Shown here one piece after another: positions 34,427 through 42,144 of a DNA stretch of 64,000 nt (its first letter is position 1; each line of letters starts with the position of its first letter). The position numbers were made by a program, and so were the translations under genes. This DNA is from VXYL01 sp965208525 (GTDB lineage Bacteria; Pseudomonadota; Gammaproteobacteria; Pseudomonadales; Azotimanducaceae). Below the pieces are notes generated by a model. It was not told the DNA's origin, ran no database searches, and saw only the letters and a program-made list of their open reading frames with translations. The DNA is taken from contig OZ242340.1 of the NCBI GenBank assembly GCA_965208525.1, positions 2,294,001 through 2,358,000 of the forward strand, written 5' to 3'.

Positions 34427-35172
34427 GCGCCAACTCCCCGGCCTTCCAGCCACTCCCGAACGCCGTCGACCGTCGGGAAATAGAACGACAGGAAGGCGGC
34501 GGCGTCGCGCAGGGCCCAGATGGTGGCGTCGCCGAGGGCGTCGTCCTGGGTGCCCACCGAGCCGTAGTTGTCACTATTGGCCTTGCCGTAGCCGAGCAGG
34601 TCCCAGTCGGCGATCAGGGTGCCGTCGGTGGCGAAGAGCTTCATGCGGTATTTGATCCACACCTCATAGAAATCGCCCTTGGTCTGTGCCGGGATCGCGA
34701 ACTGCATCTCCTCGATGGTGGGCGCGAGCACGGCATCCACCTTGGCGCCGGAGCTCGCCAGGGCGTCGAGGAAGGGGGCGGCATTCTCGTTCTCGAGCGT
34801 CTTGCCCTTGATGCGCGTCACGTCCTGGAACATGGCATCGAAGACGCGCTCAAATACCGGCACCTGCGAAGCACCGAGGTCGATGCGGTACTCGCCGTGA
34901 TCCGGCACTTCCTCCACGTGGACATAGGCCGTGAGGGCATCGTCGAAGTAGACGCCCATCTTCACGGGGATGGGGTTCACCAGCGGACTCGGCACGGTGG
35001 TGTTGACCGTGACGGAAGCGCCGCGAGCGCAGCCGAGCATCGCGACCAGCAGCACAGCGCCCGCCACGGTACCGCACAGGGCCCGCCCACTGCGCGAGCC
35101 GGAAAGCACGGCTAGACCCGCGACCGAGAACCCCGGAACCGGCACTCGTTTAGCACTCCGTACGACCACCAA
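34423..35172 (-). CDS. Putative outer-membrane lipoprotein of the vWA/TolQ operon
   Basis: About 249 residues with a hydrophobic signal segment ending in VAMLGC (lipobox). The mature part includes PVKMGVYFDDALTAYVHVEEVPDHGEYRIDLGASQVPVFERVFDAMFQDV and WIKYRMKLFATDGTLIADWDLLGYGKA, a pattern I have seen in uncharacterised envelope lipoproteins but cannot name. The frame opens at a TTG and an internal start is likely, because about 25 residues precede a normal signal peptide. It is followed by the second lipoprotein with a 4-nt overlap. A repeat-bearing 180-nt gap separates it from the vWA genes. Confidence 0.72.
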   Translation of the reverse strand: MVVVRSAKRVPVPGFSVAGLAVLSGSRSGRALCGTVAGAVLLVAMLGCARGASVTVNTTVPSPLVNPIPVKMGVYFDDALTAYVHVEEVPDHGEYRIDLGASQVPVFERVFDAMFQDVTRIKGKTLENENAAPFLDALASSGAKVDAVLAPTIEEMQFAIPAQTKGDFYEVWIKYRMKLFATDGTLIADWDLLGYGKANSDNYGSVGTQDDALGDATIWALRDAAAFLSFYFPTVDGVREWLEGRGVGA

Positions 35173-35213
35173 CGAAAGCCTACTCGAAATACCTAACTAT
35201 GTCCGAGCAACCG

Positions 35214-35257
35214 GCGCGCCCTTGCGGGCGCGTTGGCAGTTCGCTCGCGCGAACTGC
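35214..35257. repeat. Double-hairpin repeat, copy 2
   Basis: The same architecture as 4363-4404: a CGCGCCC/GGGCGCG-type hairpin followed by the perfect 9-bp stem GCAGTTCGC/GCGAACTGC (35236-35257) with a different 4-nt loop. It lies between the second vWA gene and the lipoprotein genes and could attenuate or stabilise the operon transcript. Another GGGGCGGGGCTTGTCCC-type palindrome follows at about 35290-35320. Confidence 0.65.
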
Positions 35258-35352
35258 TGCACTTCGATGGATTCTCTACGGGACGCGTAGGGGCGGGGCT
35301 TGTCCCGGGCTTGTCCCCGCCCGTGTTGAGTGGGGGGCGAACGTCGCGAGGG

Positions 35353-36333
35353 CTACTCATAGCTCGCGAGGCCCACGAACGTCCCGCAGTTGCGGGCGGT
35401 GAGCTCGCGCATGAGCGCGGCGAAGTTGGCTGCCGATTGCGCCTGGCCCAGCACCACGGGGAAGCCGATGGCGTGGACTCGGACGCGGCAATTGCCGTCT
35501 TCGTCGGCGGCGTTGAAGCGGTCGATGGTGTCCACCACGACTTCGACGGAGCGGCCCTGGAAATCGTCGCCGAAGACGTAGACGCTGATCTTCTTGTCGG
35601 GCGCATAGAAGGTGGTGATGGCCTTGGTCACGCCTTCGACTGGGCTGGAGTTCGAGAAGGCGTTCCAGGTGCGCAGGCGACCGACGATGGCGCGGCGACG
35701 AGCGGGGGTGTCGGGAATCCAGGTGTCCACGTATTGGCTGAACATGTAGCTGCCCATGTCGTTCATCACCTGTATGCCCTTGACAGTAGGGTAGATGTCG
35801 AGGGTTTCTTGCAGCTTCTGCACCACCAGCGGCCAGGCGAATTGGTACATGCTGCCGGAGGTGTCGATGACGAAAATGATGTATTCGCTGTCCACCGGAA
35901 TGCCGCCGATGGTGCTGTCGAGGCGGCTAAAGTTGAGGCCAAGCAGGCGCTCCATCTCGTCGGTGAGCGACTGCTTGGCTTCCGAGAGCTGGTTGTGGCG
36001 CGCCACCTGCTGCACGGCCTGGTCCTCGGCGGCGGTGAACTGGCCAAGGATGTCGCTCACCTGCTGCTTGACCCTGGCAAGCTGGGAAAGCTCCTGATCG
36101 AGCTGCCGCTGCTCGTCCTCGATCTGTCGATTCAGCACTCTTGTCTGCCCCTCGATGTCGAACTTCGACTCGCGCTTCAGGGCGACGATGCCGTCGAGTT
36201 CGAGATCGGTCTGTTCGAGCACGATGGGCTGCACGGTCTTGACGATCATCAGCAGTAGGATGATGGCGCCGAAGCCGCAGCAGATGACGTCCAGAAAGGA
36301 AAGACCGATTTCTTCGATGTCGCGCCTTCTCAT
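35353..36333 (-). CDS. Membrane-anchored vWA-domain protein with TolR/ExbD-like anchor (vWA-2)
   Basis: A 326-residue protein. A short basic N-terminus leads into one membrane helix (LSFLDVICCGFGAIILLLMI, about 11-30) with an Asp at position 15, as in the proton-path helix of TolR/ExbD. A coiled coil follows (about 60-130), then a von Willebrand A domain (about 150-320). The metal-binding MIDAS motif is intact as DTSGS (157-161), with T and D residues further on (FGDDFQGR). ATG 36333 with GGGGGG upstream is chosen. It is codirectional with a second vWA protein sharing the same anchor, which suggests a heteromeric complex with the TolQ-like channel two genes upstream. Confidence 0.85.
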   Translation of the reverse strand: MRRRDIEEIGLSFLDVICCGFGAIILLLMIVKTVQPIVLEQTDLELDGIVALKRESKFDIEGQTRVLNRQIEDEQRQLDQELSQLARVKQQVSDILGQFTAAEDQAVQQVARHNQLSEAKQSLTDEMERLLGLNFSRLDSTIGGIPVDSEYIIFVIDTSGSMYQFAWPLVVQKLQETLDIYPTVKGIQVMNDMGSYMFSQYVDTWIPDTPARRRAIVGRLRTWNAFSNSSPVEGVTKAITTFYAPDKKISVYVFGDDFQGRSVEVVVDTIDRFNAADEDGNCRVRVHAIGFPVVLGQAQSAANFAALMRELTARNCGTFVGLASYE

Positions 36334-36442
36334 CTGCTGACCCCCCAAGAGGTTCCTTGGAGGAGATGAACAAGCACGCCTGGCGGCGCGAGGGAAGACA
36401 GAATGCCCTCCCTCCGAGGGACTCGCCGGTTCTCCATCCGGG

Positions 36443-37528
36443 TCATGGCCAATCCCTCGACGGCGCGAGATAGGCCCCACCCGTGACGCTGGCAAGGCTC
36501 CAGTATGCCGCCGACGCCATCGGGTCACCCTCCATGGGGAACAGGATGATGTTGAAGGGCACCCCTGCCGGCAAGCGCTTGGTGGCGTCCTCGAAGAAGC
36601 TGCGGCGGGTGCGACCGTCCACGGTGCTGCCCCGCGGCGGCCGGTCGCCTTGGGTGGGCAGGCTGTCGATGATGAGATAGACGTTGTCTGGACGCGGTCG
36701 CAGACCGTTGATGGCGCTCATCACGGGTTCGAGGCTGGTGCCGCCGGCCGGCACCGTGTCGTCGAGAAGTGCGAGGGCGGAATCGAGCGCTTCCTGATCG
36801 GTGGCAGGGTACCAGTTGGTGGTGGGCAGCAGGGTCTGGGCGCCGGTGTTGAACAGCATGATCTGGAAGTTGCTGTCGAGCGGCACCTGCGCTGTGAGCC
36901 ATTCCACCGTGCGGCGTGCGCGCTCCCATTTCGGCGCCTGCAACTGGCGCTCGCGCGACATGTTGCGGCGGCGGATTACCTGCACGATGGTCTCGTCGAG
37001 CATACTGGCGGAGGCATCGAGGGCGATCAGCACATAGCGGCCGCCGACGAAGAGGCCTGTCAGGTATTGCCTGTCGCCCTCGCCGGCCACTTCGATGAGT
37101 TGCCTTCCCTTGCTGAGTTCCTCCTGTGCCTGGAGCTTTTCCACCTCGTCCTGTCGGGTTTCGACGTCCGACTGCAGTTCCCGCACGTCTTCGCGGCGGG
37201 CGATGGTCTCGGCTTCGAGTTCGTCGAGGTCGGCCTTGCGGCGTTCGAGGTCTTCGAGCATGGCCAGCAGTTCGCGCCGAGCGGTGCTGACGCGGGCGCG
37301 CGTGTCTTCCAGGGTTTCCTGCAGGTCCACGAGGTCCTTTTCGCCGGTGTCGATCTCATAGTCGAGCTTGCGCACCTCGGCCAACAGGTCGCGGTTCACC
37401 TCCTTGGTTTCGTCCTCCACGGCGTGGTTGATGATCAGGAAGATCAGCACCACCGCGCCGAAGCCGCAGGACATCACGTCCAGAAAGGACAGCGAGAAGA
37501 CGTTGAAACGGCGCTGGGTGCGGGCCAT
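36443..37528 (-). CDS. Membrane-anchored vWA-domain protein with TolR/ExbD-like anchor (vWA-1)
   Basis: A 361-residue protein. The N-terminal helix LSFLDVMSCGFGAVVLIFLI (about 13-32, Asp17) is nearly identical in pattern to that of the following vWA gene. A long charged coiled coil spans about 40-140. A vWA domain begins at RYVLIALDASAS, where the MIDAS motif is DASAS (171-175), and continues through NFQIMLFNTGAQTLLPTTNW and GGTSLEPVMSAINGL. ATG 37528 lies 14 nt after the preceding gene. The conserved SFLDV-x-x-CGFGA helix recalls TolR/ExbD subunits that pair with TolQ/ExbB, so the vWA domain probably projects into the periplasm. Confidence 0.86.
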   Translation of the reverse strand: MARTQRRFNVFSLSFLDVMSCGFGAVVLIFLIINHAVEDETKEVNRDLLAEVRKLDYEIDTGEKDLVDLQETLEDTRARVSTARRELLAMLEDLERRKADLDELEAETIARREDVRELQSDVETRQDEVEKLQAQEELSKGRQLIEVAGEGDRQYLTGLFVGGRYVLIALDASASMLDETIVQVIRRRNMSRERQLQAPKWERARRTVEWLTAQVPLDSNFQIMLFNTGAQTLLPTTNWYPATDQEALDSALALLDDTVPAGGTSLEPVMSAINGLRPRPDNVYLIIDSLPTQGDRPPRGSTVDGRTRRSFFEDATKRLPAGVPFNIILFPMEGDPMASAAYWSLASVTGGAYLAPSRDWP

Positions 37529-37542
37529 GGCCTTGCCGCTCG

Positions 37543-38841
37543 CTACTGCTCTACCGCGACGAGGCGGAACTCGATGCCTTGCCAGAGCACCGTGTCGCCG
37601 GCCCATGCGGGACGCTTGGCGCGAAGCGGGCCATCCCCCGTGGTCGCGTCGTCGCTCGTTGGGGCGATGTGAACTTGCGTGTCTTCGACGCGGATGTCGA
37701 AGGCCGGGCCTTGCGCATCGCACGCCGGGTGATCGCTGGCGTCAGGGCATTGCGCGAGAGGCACGGCTATGCCGGCGCACAGCAGGTGTGTGGGTGGGTG
37801 TCGGGGCGGCGCGGCGGGCTGGGGGGCAGGTCTCGCTGGTTTGCTGCCCCGCCGGGCGGCCAATGCGGTGATGTATCGCACCGTGGTGCCGTCGCCGAGG
37901 ATGCGCTCCGCGTTGTCGCGCACAGCCTGTCGCATGGCGTCCGCCGGGAGTTCCAGGACCGGCAGCTCGGTTTGCTTCATGCGCTCGGCGAGGCCTGGAA
38001 GCCGCGCCGCCCGGTGGGTCACGGCGATTGCATCGGCAGCGCTGACGGCAGCGGCCAGGGCGTCGTAGTTGCGCGCGGCCTTGTGTGCGAGGGCCTCGCG
38101 GGAGATGTCCACCCGGCGCAGACCGTCGTCGTGGTCGAGTTCGATGCGCGTGCCCTCGCCGGCGGCAATCAGCTCGCCGAGACGATCGAAGAGCTGCTGC
38201 TCCGTGGCGGCGATGCGGAGGGGATCGAGTCGCGTTTCGGTCACGAAGCGGTCGGCGGCAAGCGCGATCCAGCCCTCGAATATGGTGCCGACCCCGGCCT
38301 CCACCACCTCGACAACATTGCGGCGCTGCACTTCGGCCCCCGCCACGTCGATGGTGGAAACGATCCCGCCGTGGCGGGTGACGTCGACGACAGCGCAGGT
38401 GCAGTCCTCGAGGCCCGCAGGAAGCGCGCCCGCCGCGGCGCCGGTGACGCCGCCATCGACCACGGCGCGCACGCCGGCACCTACCTCGCGGGCGATGCCA
38501 AGGAATAGCGACAGTCGCTCGCCGGTGATGGCGCCAGGTGCGAGCGCCACTAGGTCTTCGCCGGCATTGGCGTTGGCCGCGTCGAGAATGGCCTTCAGAT
38601 GCAGATATACGAGATCGGCTTGGTTGGCGACGGTAGGCCCCGGTGGCGCAACCGCTTCGGCGTTCAGTCGCCGCCAGAACTGGTCGTGCGACTGGCCAGG
38701 ATAGAGCCTTGAACGCCGCGCCGCCTCGTCCCCGAACAGCACCTGGGTGTCGTCCACATGAGCGACGCCCGGGGCGCAATAGAGCAGGGCATCGTCACGC
38801 CAGAGGGTGATCTCGGAGTCGTTGAAGTCGAGGATCAGCAC
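37543..38841 (-). CDS. Degenerate Hsp70/actin-fold (ASKHA-like) protein
   Basis: A 432-residue protein starting LILDFNDSEITLWRDDALLY, like the phosphate-1 strand-turn of DnaK but without the GTT signature. It continues with VLFGDEAARRSRLYPGQSHDQFWRRLN, a DnaK-style GxxA region. CAVVDVTRHGGIVSTIDVAGAEVQRR lies where the phosphate-2 loop would be. A Pro-rich linker (about 335-355) leads to a small C-terminal beta domain (FDIRVEDTQVHIAPTSD, WQGIEFRLVAVE) that might be FHA-like. No membrane segment is seen, so it is likely a cytoplasmic partner of the TolQ/vWA complex. ATPase ability is doubtful because the nucleotide motifs are eroded. Confidence 0.65.
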   Translation of the reverse strand: MLILDFNDSEITLWRDDALLYCAPGVAHVDDTQVLFGDEAARRSRLYPGQSHDQFWRRLNAEAVAPPGPTVANQADLVYLHLKAILDAANANAGEDLVALAPGAITGERLSLFLGIAREVGAGVRAVVDGGVTGAAAGALPAGLEDCTCAVVDVTRHGGIVSTIDVAGAEVQRRNVVEVVEAGVGTIFEGWIALAADRFVTETRLDPLRIAATEQQLFDRLGELIAAGEGTRIELDHDDGLRRVDISREALAHKAARNYDALAAAVSAADAIAVTHRAARLPGLAERMKQTELPVLELPADAMRQAVRDNAERILGDGTTVRYITALAARRGSKPARPAPQPAAPPRHPPTHLLCAGIAVPLAQCPDASDHPACDAQGPAFDIRVEDTQVHIAPTSDDATTGDGPLRAKRPAWAGDTVLWQGIEFRLVAVEQ

Positions 38842-38856
38842 GGTTAGCGCGCGCCC

Positions 38857-39663
38857 CTAGAGCGCGTCGCGGGCTTGCAGGTGACGGATGAGATGCTCCT
38901 CGCAGTAGTGCTGGGTGTCGAGCACCAGCCGCTCCTGCACCAATTGCACCTGATGCATGAGGAACATGATGACGATGCTGATGACGAGGGCGACGAAGGT
39001 AGAGTTGAAGGCGACGCCCAAGCTGGTGGTGACGCCGGCGATGTCGCCTTCCACCGCTCGATAGGCTTGCCCGAGCGCGTCGCCGATGCCGCGCACGGTA
39101 CCGATGAAGCCGATAGAGGGGATGGCCCAGGCGATGTAACGGATCATGGCGAGTTCGCTGTCGAGGTGGTCGGACTCGGCCTCGCACACCGAGCGTACCG
39201 TGTCGGAGACATCCTGCACATGCTGCGTGGCGGCGAAGCGCTGCAATGCGGCGAGCAGGGCCCGGGGCAACAGGGTGCGGCGAGTGGCGTCGGGCAGCGC
39301 CTGCAAGGGCCGCGAGTAGAGCCGCGCGTCCTCGGGCAGGATGCTCATGCCCTCCGAGACATTGATGAAGCGCTCCTCGAGCATCCGCCGCTCGCGGAAC
39401 GAGTTGCGCGTCTTGAGGCCCATGATCGACATGGCCCACAGCATCAAGACGAAGCAGGATTCCTGCTCGTAGTCGCGCAGCACCACGTAGAGCGAACGGT
39501 CGGGCACGAATGCCTCGCCTTGCGCCACGCGGTCGGCCTGGGCGCCCAGGATGGCGTCGGCGTTTGGGCGGATGACCGTGACATAGACAAGATGCACGAC
39601 GATCAACGCCAGCACGAGAGCCACGAGCTGATAGACGAAATCGTTGGATAGGACCTTCTTCAT
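38857..39663 (-). CDS. MotA/TolQ/ExbB-family proton-channel protein
   Basis: A 268-residue inner-membrane protein with hydrophobic segments at about 10-31, 69-84, 175-196 and 216-237 and a large cytoplasmic loop between the second and third. The third-helix signature AIPSIGFIGTVRGIGDALGQA matches the TolQ/ExbB A-P-x-x-G-L-x-GTVxGI motif, and SLGVAFNSTFVALVISI fits the fourth helix. Family members form a pentamer that channels ions and drives TolR/ExbD/MotB partners. No such partner with a peptidoglycan-binding domain is present. The two vWA proteins carry TolR-like helices and are the likely replacements. Confidence 0.88.
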   Translation of the reverse strand: MKKVLSNDFVYQLVALVLALIVVHLVYVTVIRPNADAILGAQADRVAQGEAFVPDRSLYVVLRDYEQESCFVLMLWAMSIMGLKTRNSFRERRMLEERFINVSEGMSILPEDARLYSRPLQALPDATRRTLLPRALLAALQRFAATQHVQDVSDTVRSVCEAESDHLDSELAMIRYIAWAIPSIGFIGTVRGIGDALGQAYRAVEGDIAGVTTSLGVAFNSTFVALVISIVIMFLMHQVQLVQERLVLDTQHYCEEHLIRHLQARDAL

Positions 39664-39679
39664 GCGGTCGGCTGCTCCG

Positions 39680-39934
39680 TCAGATGTCCACCGGGAAGGG
39701 TACTTCCACGTCCTCGGAGATTTCCTCGCTCGGGACGAACACGTCGCGCGCTACCGGGGGCCTCGGTGGCCTTTCGCGTCGCGCCTCGGCTTCGTCCGAT
39801 CGCTCCACCACCTCCGCGACGCCGGTGGACTCTTCGGCATCTTCTTGTTCCAAGTTGCCTTCCGCAGCCAGGCCCGGCCCGGCGGCACCGCCCAGCACGA
39901 GCGCTAGTGTGGCGCCTCTCAAGTTCTTTGACAT
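39680..39934 (-). CDS. Small exported acidic/Arg-rich protein
   Basis: An 84-residue protein with a probable signal peptide (MSKNLRGATLALVLGGAAG then PGLA). A charged, probably disordered mature part follows (EQEDAEESTGVAEVVERSDEAEARRERPPRPPVARDVFV) ending EDVEVPFPVDI. I recognise no family. It starts 16 nt before the TolQ-like gene, so it is almost certainly in the operon. Its size and tail suggest a periplasmic adaptor or linker. The upstream 142-nt gap to the PEGA/FGE-like gene shows nothing else. Confidence 0.6.
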   Translation of the reverse strand: MSKNLRGATLALVLGGAAGPGLAAEGNLEQEDAEESTGVAEVVERSDEAEARRERPPRPPVARDVFVPSEEISEDVEVPFPVDI

Positions 39935-40076
39935 TCGAGCTCTCGCCCACCGCAATCCGTGAGTCCGCCGCCTCTCTGTGCGGACCTCTGGAGTGTGGGT
40001 GTCTCGCCCTCGCTCGCACCGGAAGGGAGCGCGCCGGGGATGCGTTCGTCGAATGTCCATCGCTTTCGCGTCCACC

Positions 40077-42125
40077 TCACTCTGCGAACCGGGCAATGCG
40101 GAAGCCCACGTCCTGGCGCCCGTCGCTGCCGTAGTCGCGGAAGGACAGGCGCAAGTCCGTGATCGTCCCGTGCATCCAACTCGATCCTCGGATGACATGG
40201 TAGTCGCCTTCCGCCGCTCCCAACGGATCGACCGCCTCCGTGCCCTCTGGGATGTCGTAGAAGTCATGGGTCCATTCCGCGACGTTGCCGCCCAAGTCGT
40301 AGATGCCCTTCGGGTTTGCAGGGAACGAACCCACCGGGGCGGCGACGATGTAATTGTCGTTGTAGCCAAAAATGATGCGCCCTACCACATTGGACGCGGC
40401 TCGGTCGGCATAGTTTCCATGCCGGTCCGGCGGCGGCAACTGATCGCCCCAAGGGAAGCGCAGCGGTGCCGCCTCCGTGCTGCGGGCGCTCCAGGCCCAC
40501 TCGGCTTCGGTCGGCAGGCGGTAGCCCACCGATGCCGGGTCATAGCCCTTCACGTCGCCGAACTCTTCGATGTAGAAGGGATCGAGCCCCTCCCGTCGCG
40601 ACAGCCAGTTGCAGTAGAGCGCGGCCTCGGTCCAGCTCACGGCGGTCACCGGCTGCTCGTCCTCGTCGAGGTCGAGCTCATTGAACTTGCCGGACGAATG
40701 CGCGCTGGCAAAGGCGCGGAATTCGGCATTGCTCACTTCGCGGCGGGAGAGATAGAAAAGGCGCGTGATCTCTACCTCCCGCAGCACTTCGTTGGCGCGG
40801 CGCCCCGGCTCCCGGCGCGAGGCGCCCATCGTGATGCTGCCGGGGCCTAGCAGAACGAGCTCCTGGCCGAGCGAGGTGACTCGCTCGGGCTTGAGGTTGG
40901 CGAGCCGCGCTTCGGCCAGCGTCAGCAAGCGCACGCGAATCTGCTGCCGATAGCCGGGCTGCGGCAGGATCGTGCGCGAATAGCCGGCATGGCCCTCCTT
41001 GCGTAACTCGATCTCGTGCTCCACGGCGCTTAGCGTGACAACGCCGGCGGCCTCGCCGCGGTATTCGCCGTCCACCCAAAGCTCGACCCCGTCGGGCCGG
41101 GTTTCGATGGCGATCTCGCCGGACGCGGCTTCCAGCGTCAGCTCAAGCACACCCTCGCGTCCGGACTGCACCGTCGCTTCGCCGTTCCATGGCGTGTAGC
41201 CCAAGCGAAACACGCGAATGTCGTGCCTTCCCGGCTGAACAGCGACCTCGAGCGGTGTCTCGCCGCGATAGTCGCCGTTGACGGTTACGCCGGCCCCCGC
41301 TGGGGACGTGATCACGCTCAGCAGGCCATCGGCGCGTTCGAGAGTGACCGCCGGCAGCGTCACGGCTTCGCCGGCGGTGACGGAAAGGATGTCGTTCCAT
41401 GCCTTGTGTCCGGCGAGCTTCACCGTGACCCGGTGTTCTCCGGCAAGGATCTGCACCGGGCCCGGCGTCGTCACGCCGCTCGGCTCGTCGTCGATGCGGA
41501 TTTGTGCCCCCGGCGGCGTGGTGGGAATGGTGATGTCCGCCCAGTTCGGCGCCAGGCTCGCGCTGACGGTTTGTTCGCGCCACATGCCCTCCACGAAAAA
41601 GTCGACGCTCGCCGCTTGGTAGCGGGGATGGCTGACGAGTGCCGTGTGTTCGCCGGCCGGCAGGTCAACGGTGAGCGGCGCGGCGCCTCGGGTGTCGTCC
41701 ACCTGAACATCTGCATCCACGGGGTCGATCTCGAAGGTGATGCGCCCTGGCAGCGGCGTCAGCGTGAGCGGCAGCACCTGATTGCGAGCTGCGCCAATGA
41801 CCTTGGTTTCTGACAGGTCGTGGTAACCGGACGCTGTGCCGGCCACTTCGTATTCGCCCTGTCGCAAGAGGAAGGTATCGCCCAACTGAAACGCAAAGCC
41901 ACCGGAAACTGTCACCTCGGCATCGGCCGGCTCGGCCTCGAAGCGCACCGAACGCGCCGTGAAGATGAACCACAGGAACCACGCCACCACTAGGACCACG
42001 ACGGTGGCCACTACCTGCACCCGGCGCGGCAGCAGCCGTCGTCGCTCCCGCACGGCGCCGGTGGGGCGAAAGTCCGCCGCCTCGATCACGCCATCGGCGG
42101 CATACTCCTCGGTGTCGTTGGCCAT
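40077..42125 (-). CDS. PEGA-repeat protein with C-terminal FGE-like (SUMF1/EgtB/PvdO) domain
   Basis: A 682-residue, single-span membrane protein. A cytoplasmic N-terminus and one helix (VVATVVVLVVAWFLWFIFTA, about 38-57) are followed by five or so PEGA-like beta repeats (for example GRITFEIDPVDADVQVDD and LLSVITSPAGAGVTVNGDYRG, about 60-430). A formylglycine-generating-enzyme-like domain follows (about 450-682): REVSNAEFRAFA, PVTAVSWTEAALYCNWLSRREGL, YRLPTEAEWAWSAR, GNVAEWTHDFY and RGSSWMHGTITDLRLSFRD. The positions of the two catalytic FGE cysteines carry other residues, so it is not a normal sulfatase activator. It is probably a periplasmic structural or ligand-binding component. Confidence 0.87.
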   Translation of the reverse strand: MANDTEEYAADGVIEAADFRPTGAVRERRRLLPRRVQVVATVVVLVVAWFLWFIFTARSVRFEAEPADAEVTVSGGFAFQLGDTFLLRQGEYEVAGTASGYHDLSETKVIGAARNQVLPLTLTPLPGRITFEIDPVDADVQVDDTRGAAPLTVDLPAGEHTALVSHPRYQAASVDFFVEGMWREQTVSASLAPNWADITIPTTPPGAQIRIDDEPSGVTTPGPVQILAGEHRVTVKLAGHKAWNDILSVTAGEAVTLPAVTLERADGLLSVITSPAGAGVTVNGDYRGETPLEVAVQPGRHDIRVFRLGYTPWNGEATVQSGREGVLELTLEAASGEIAIETRPDGVELWVDGEYRGEAAGVVTLSAVEHEIELRKEGHAGYSRTILPQPGYRQQIRVRLLTLAEARLANLKPERVTSLGQELVLLGPGSITMGASRREPGRRANEVLREVEITRLFYLSRREVSNAEFRAFASAHSSGKFNELDLDEDEQPVTAVSWTEAALYCNWLSRREGLDPFYIEEFGDVKGYDPASVGYRLPTEAEWAWSARSTEAAPLRFPWGDQLPPPDRHGNYADRAASNVVGRIIFGYNDNYIVAAPVGSFPANPKGIYDLGGNVAEWTHDFYDIPEGTEAVDPLGAAEGDYHVIRGSSWMHGTITDLRLSFRDYGSDGRQDVGFRIARFAE

Positions 42126-42144
42126 CGTCCCCGGATCGAATCCG

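Noticed and set aside
40077..42125. FGE-like domain as activator of the 1.3-kb sulfatase
   Set aside because: Both catalytic cysteine positions carry other residues, and the protein is membrane-anchored in a different operon.
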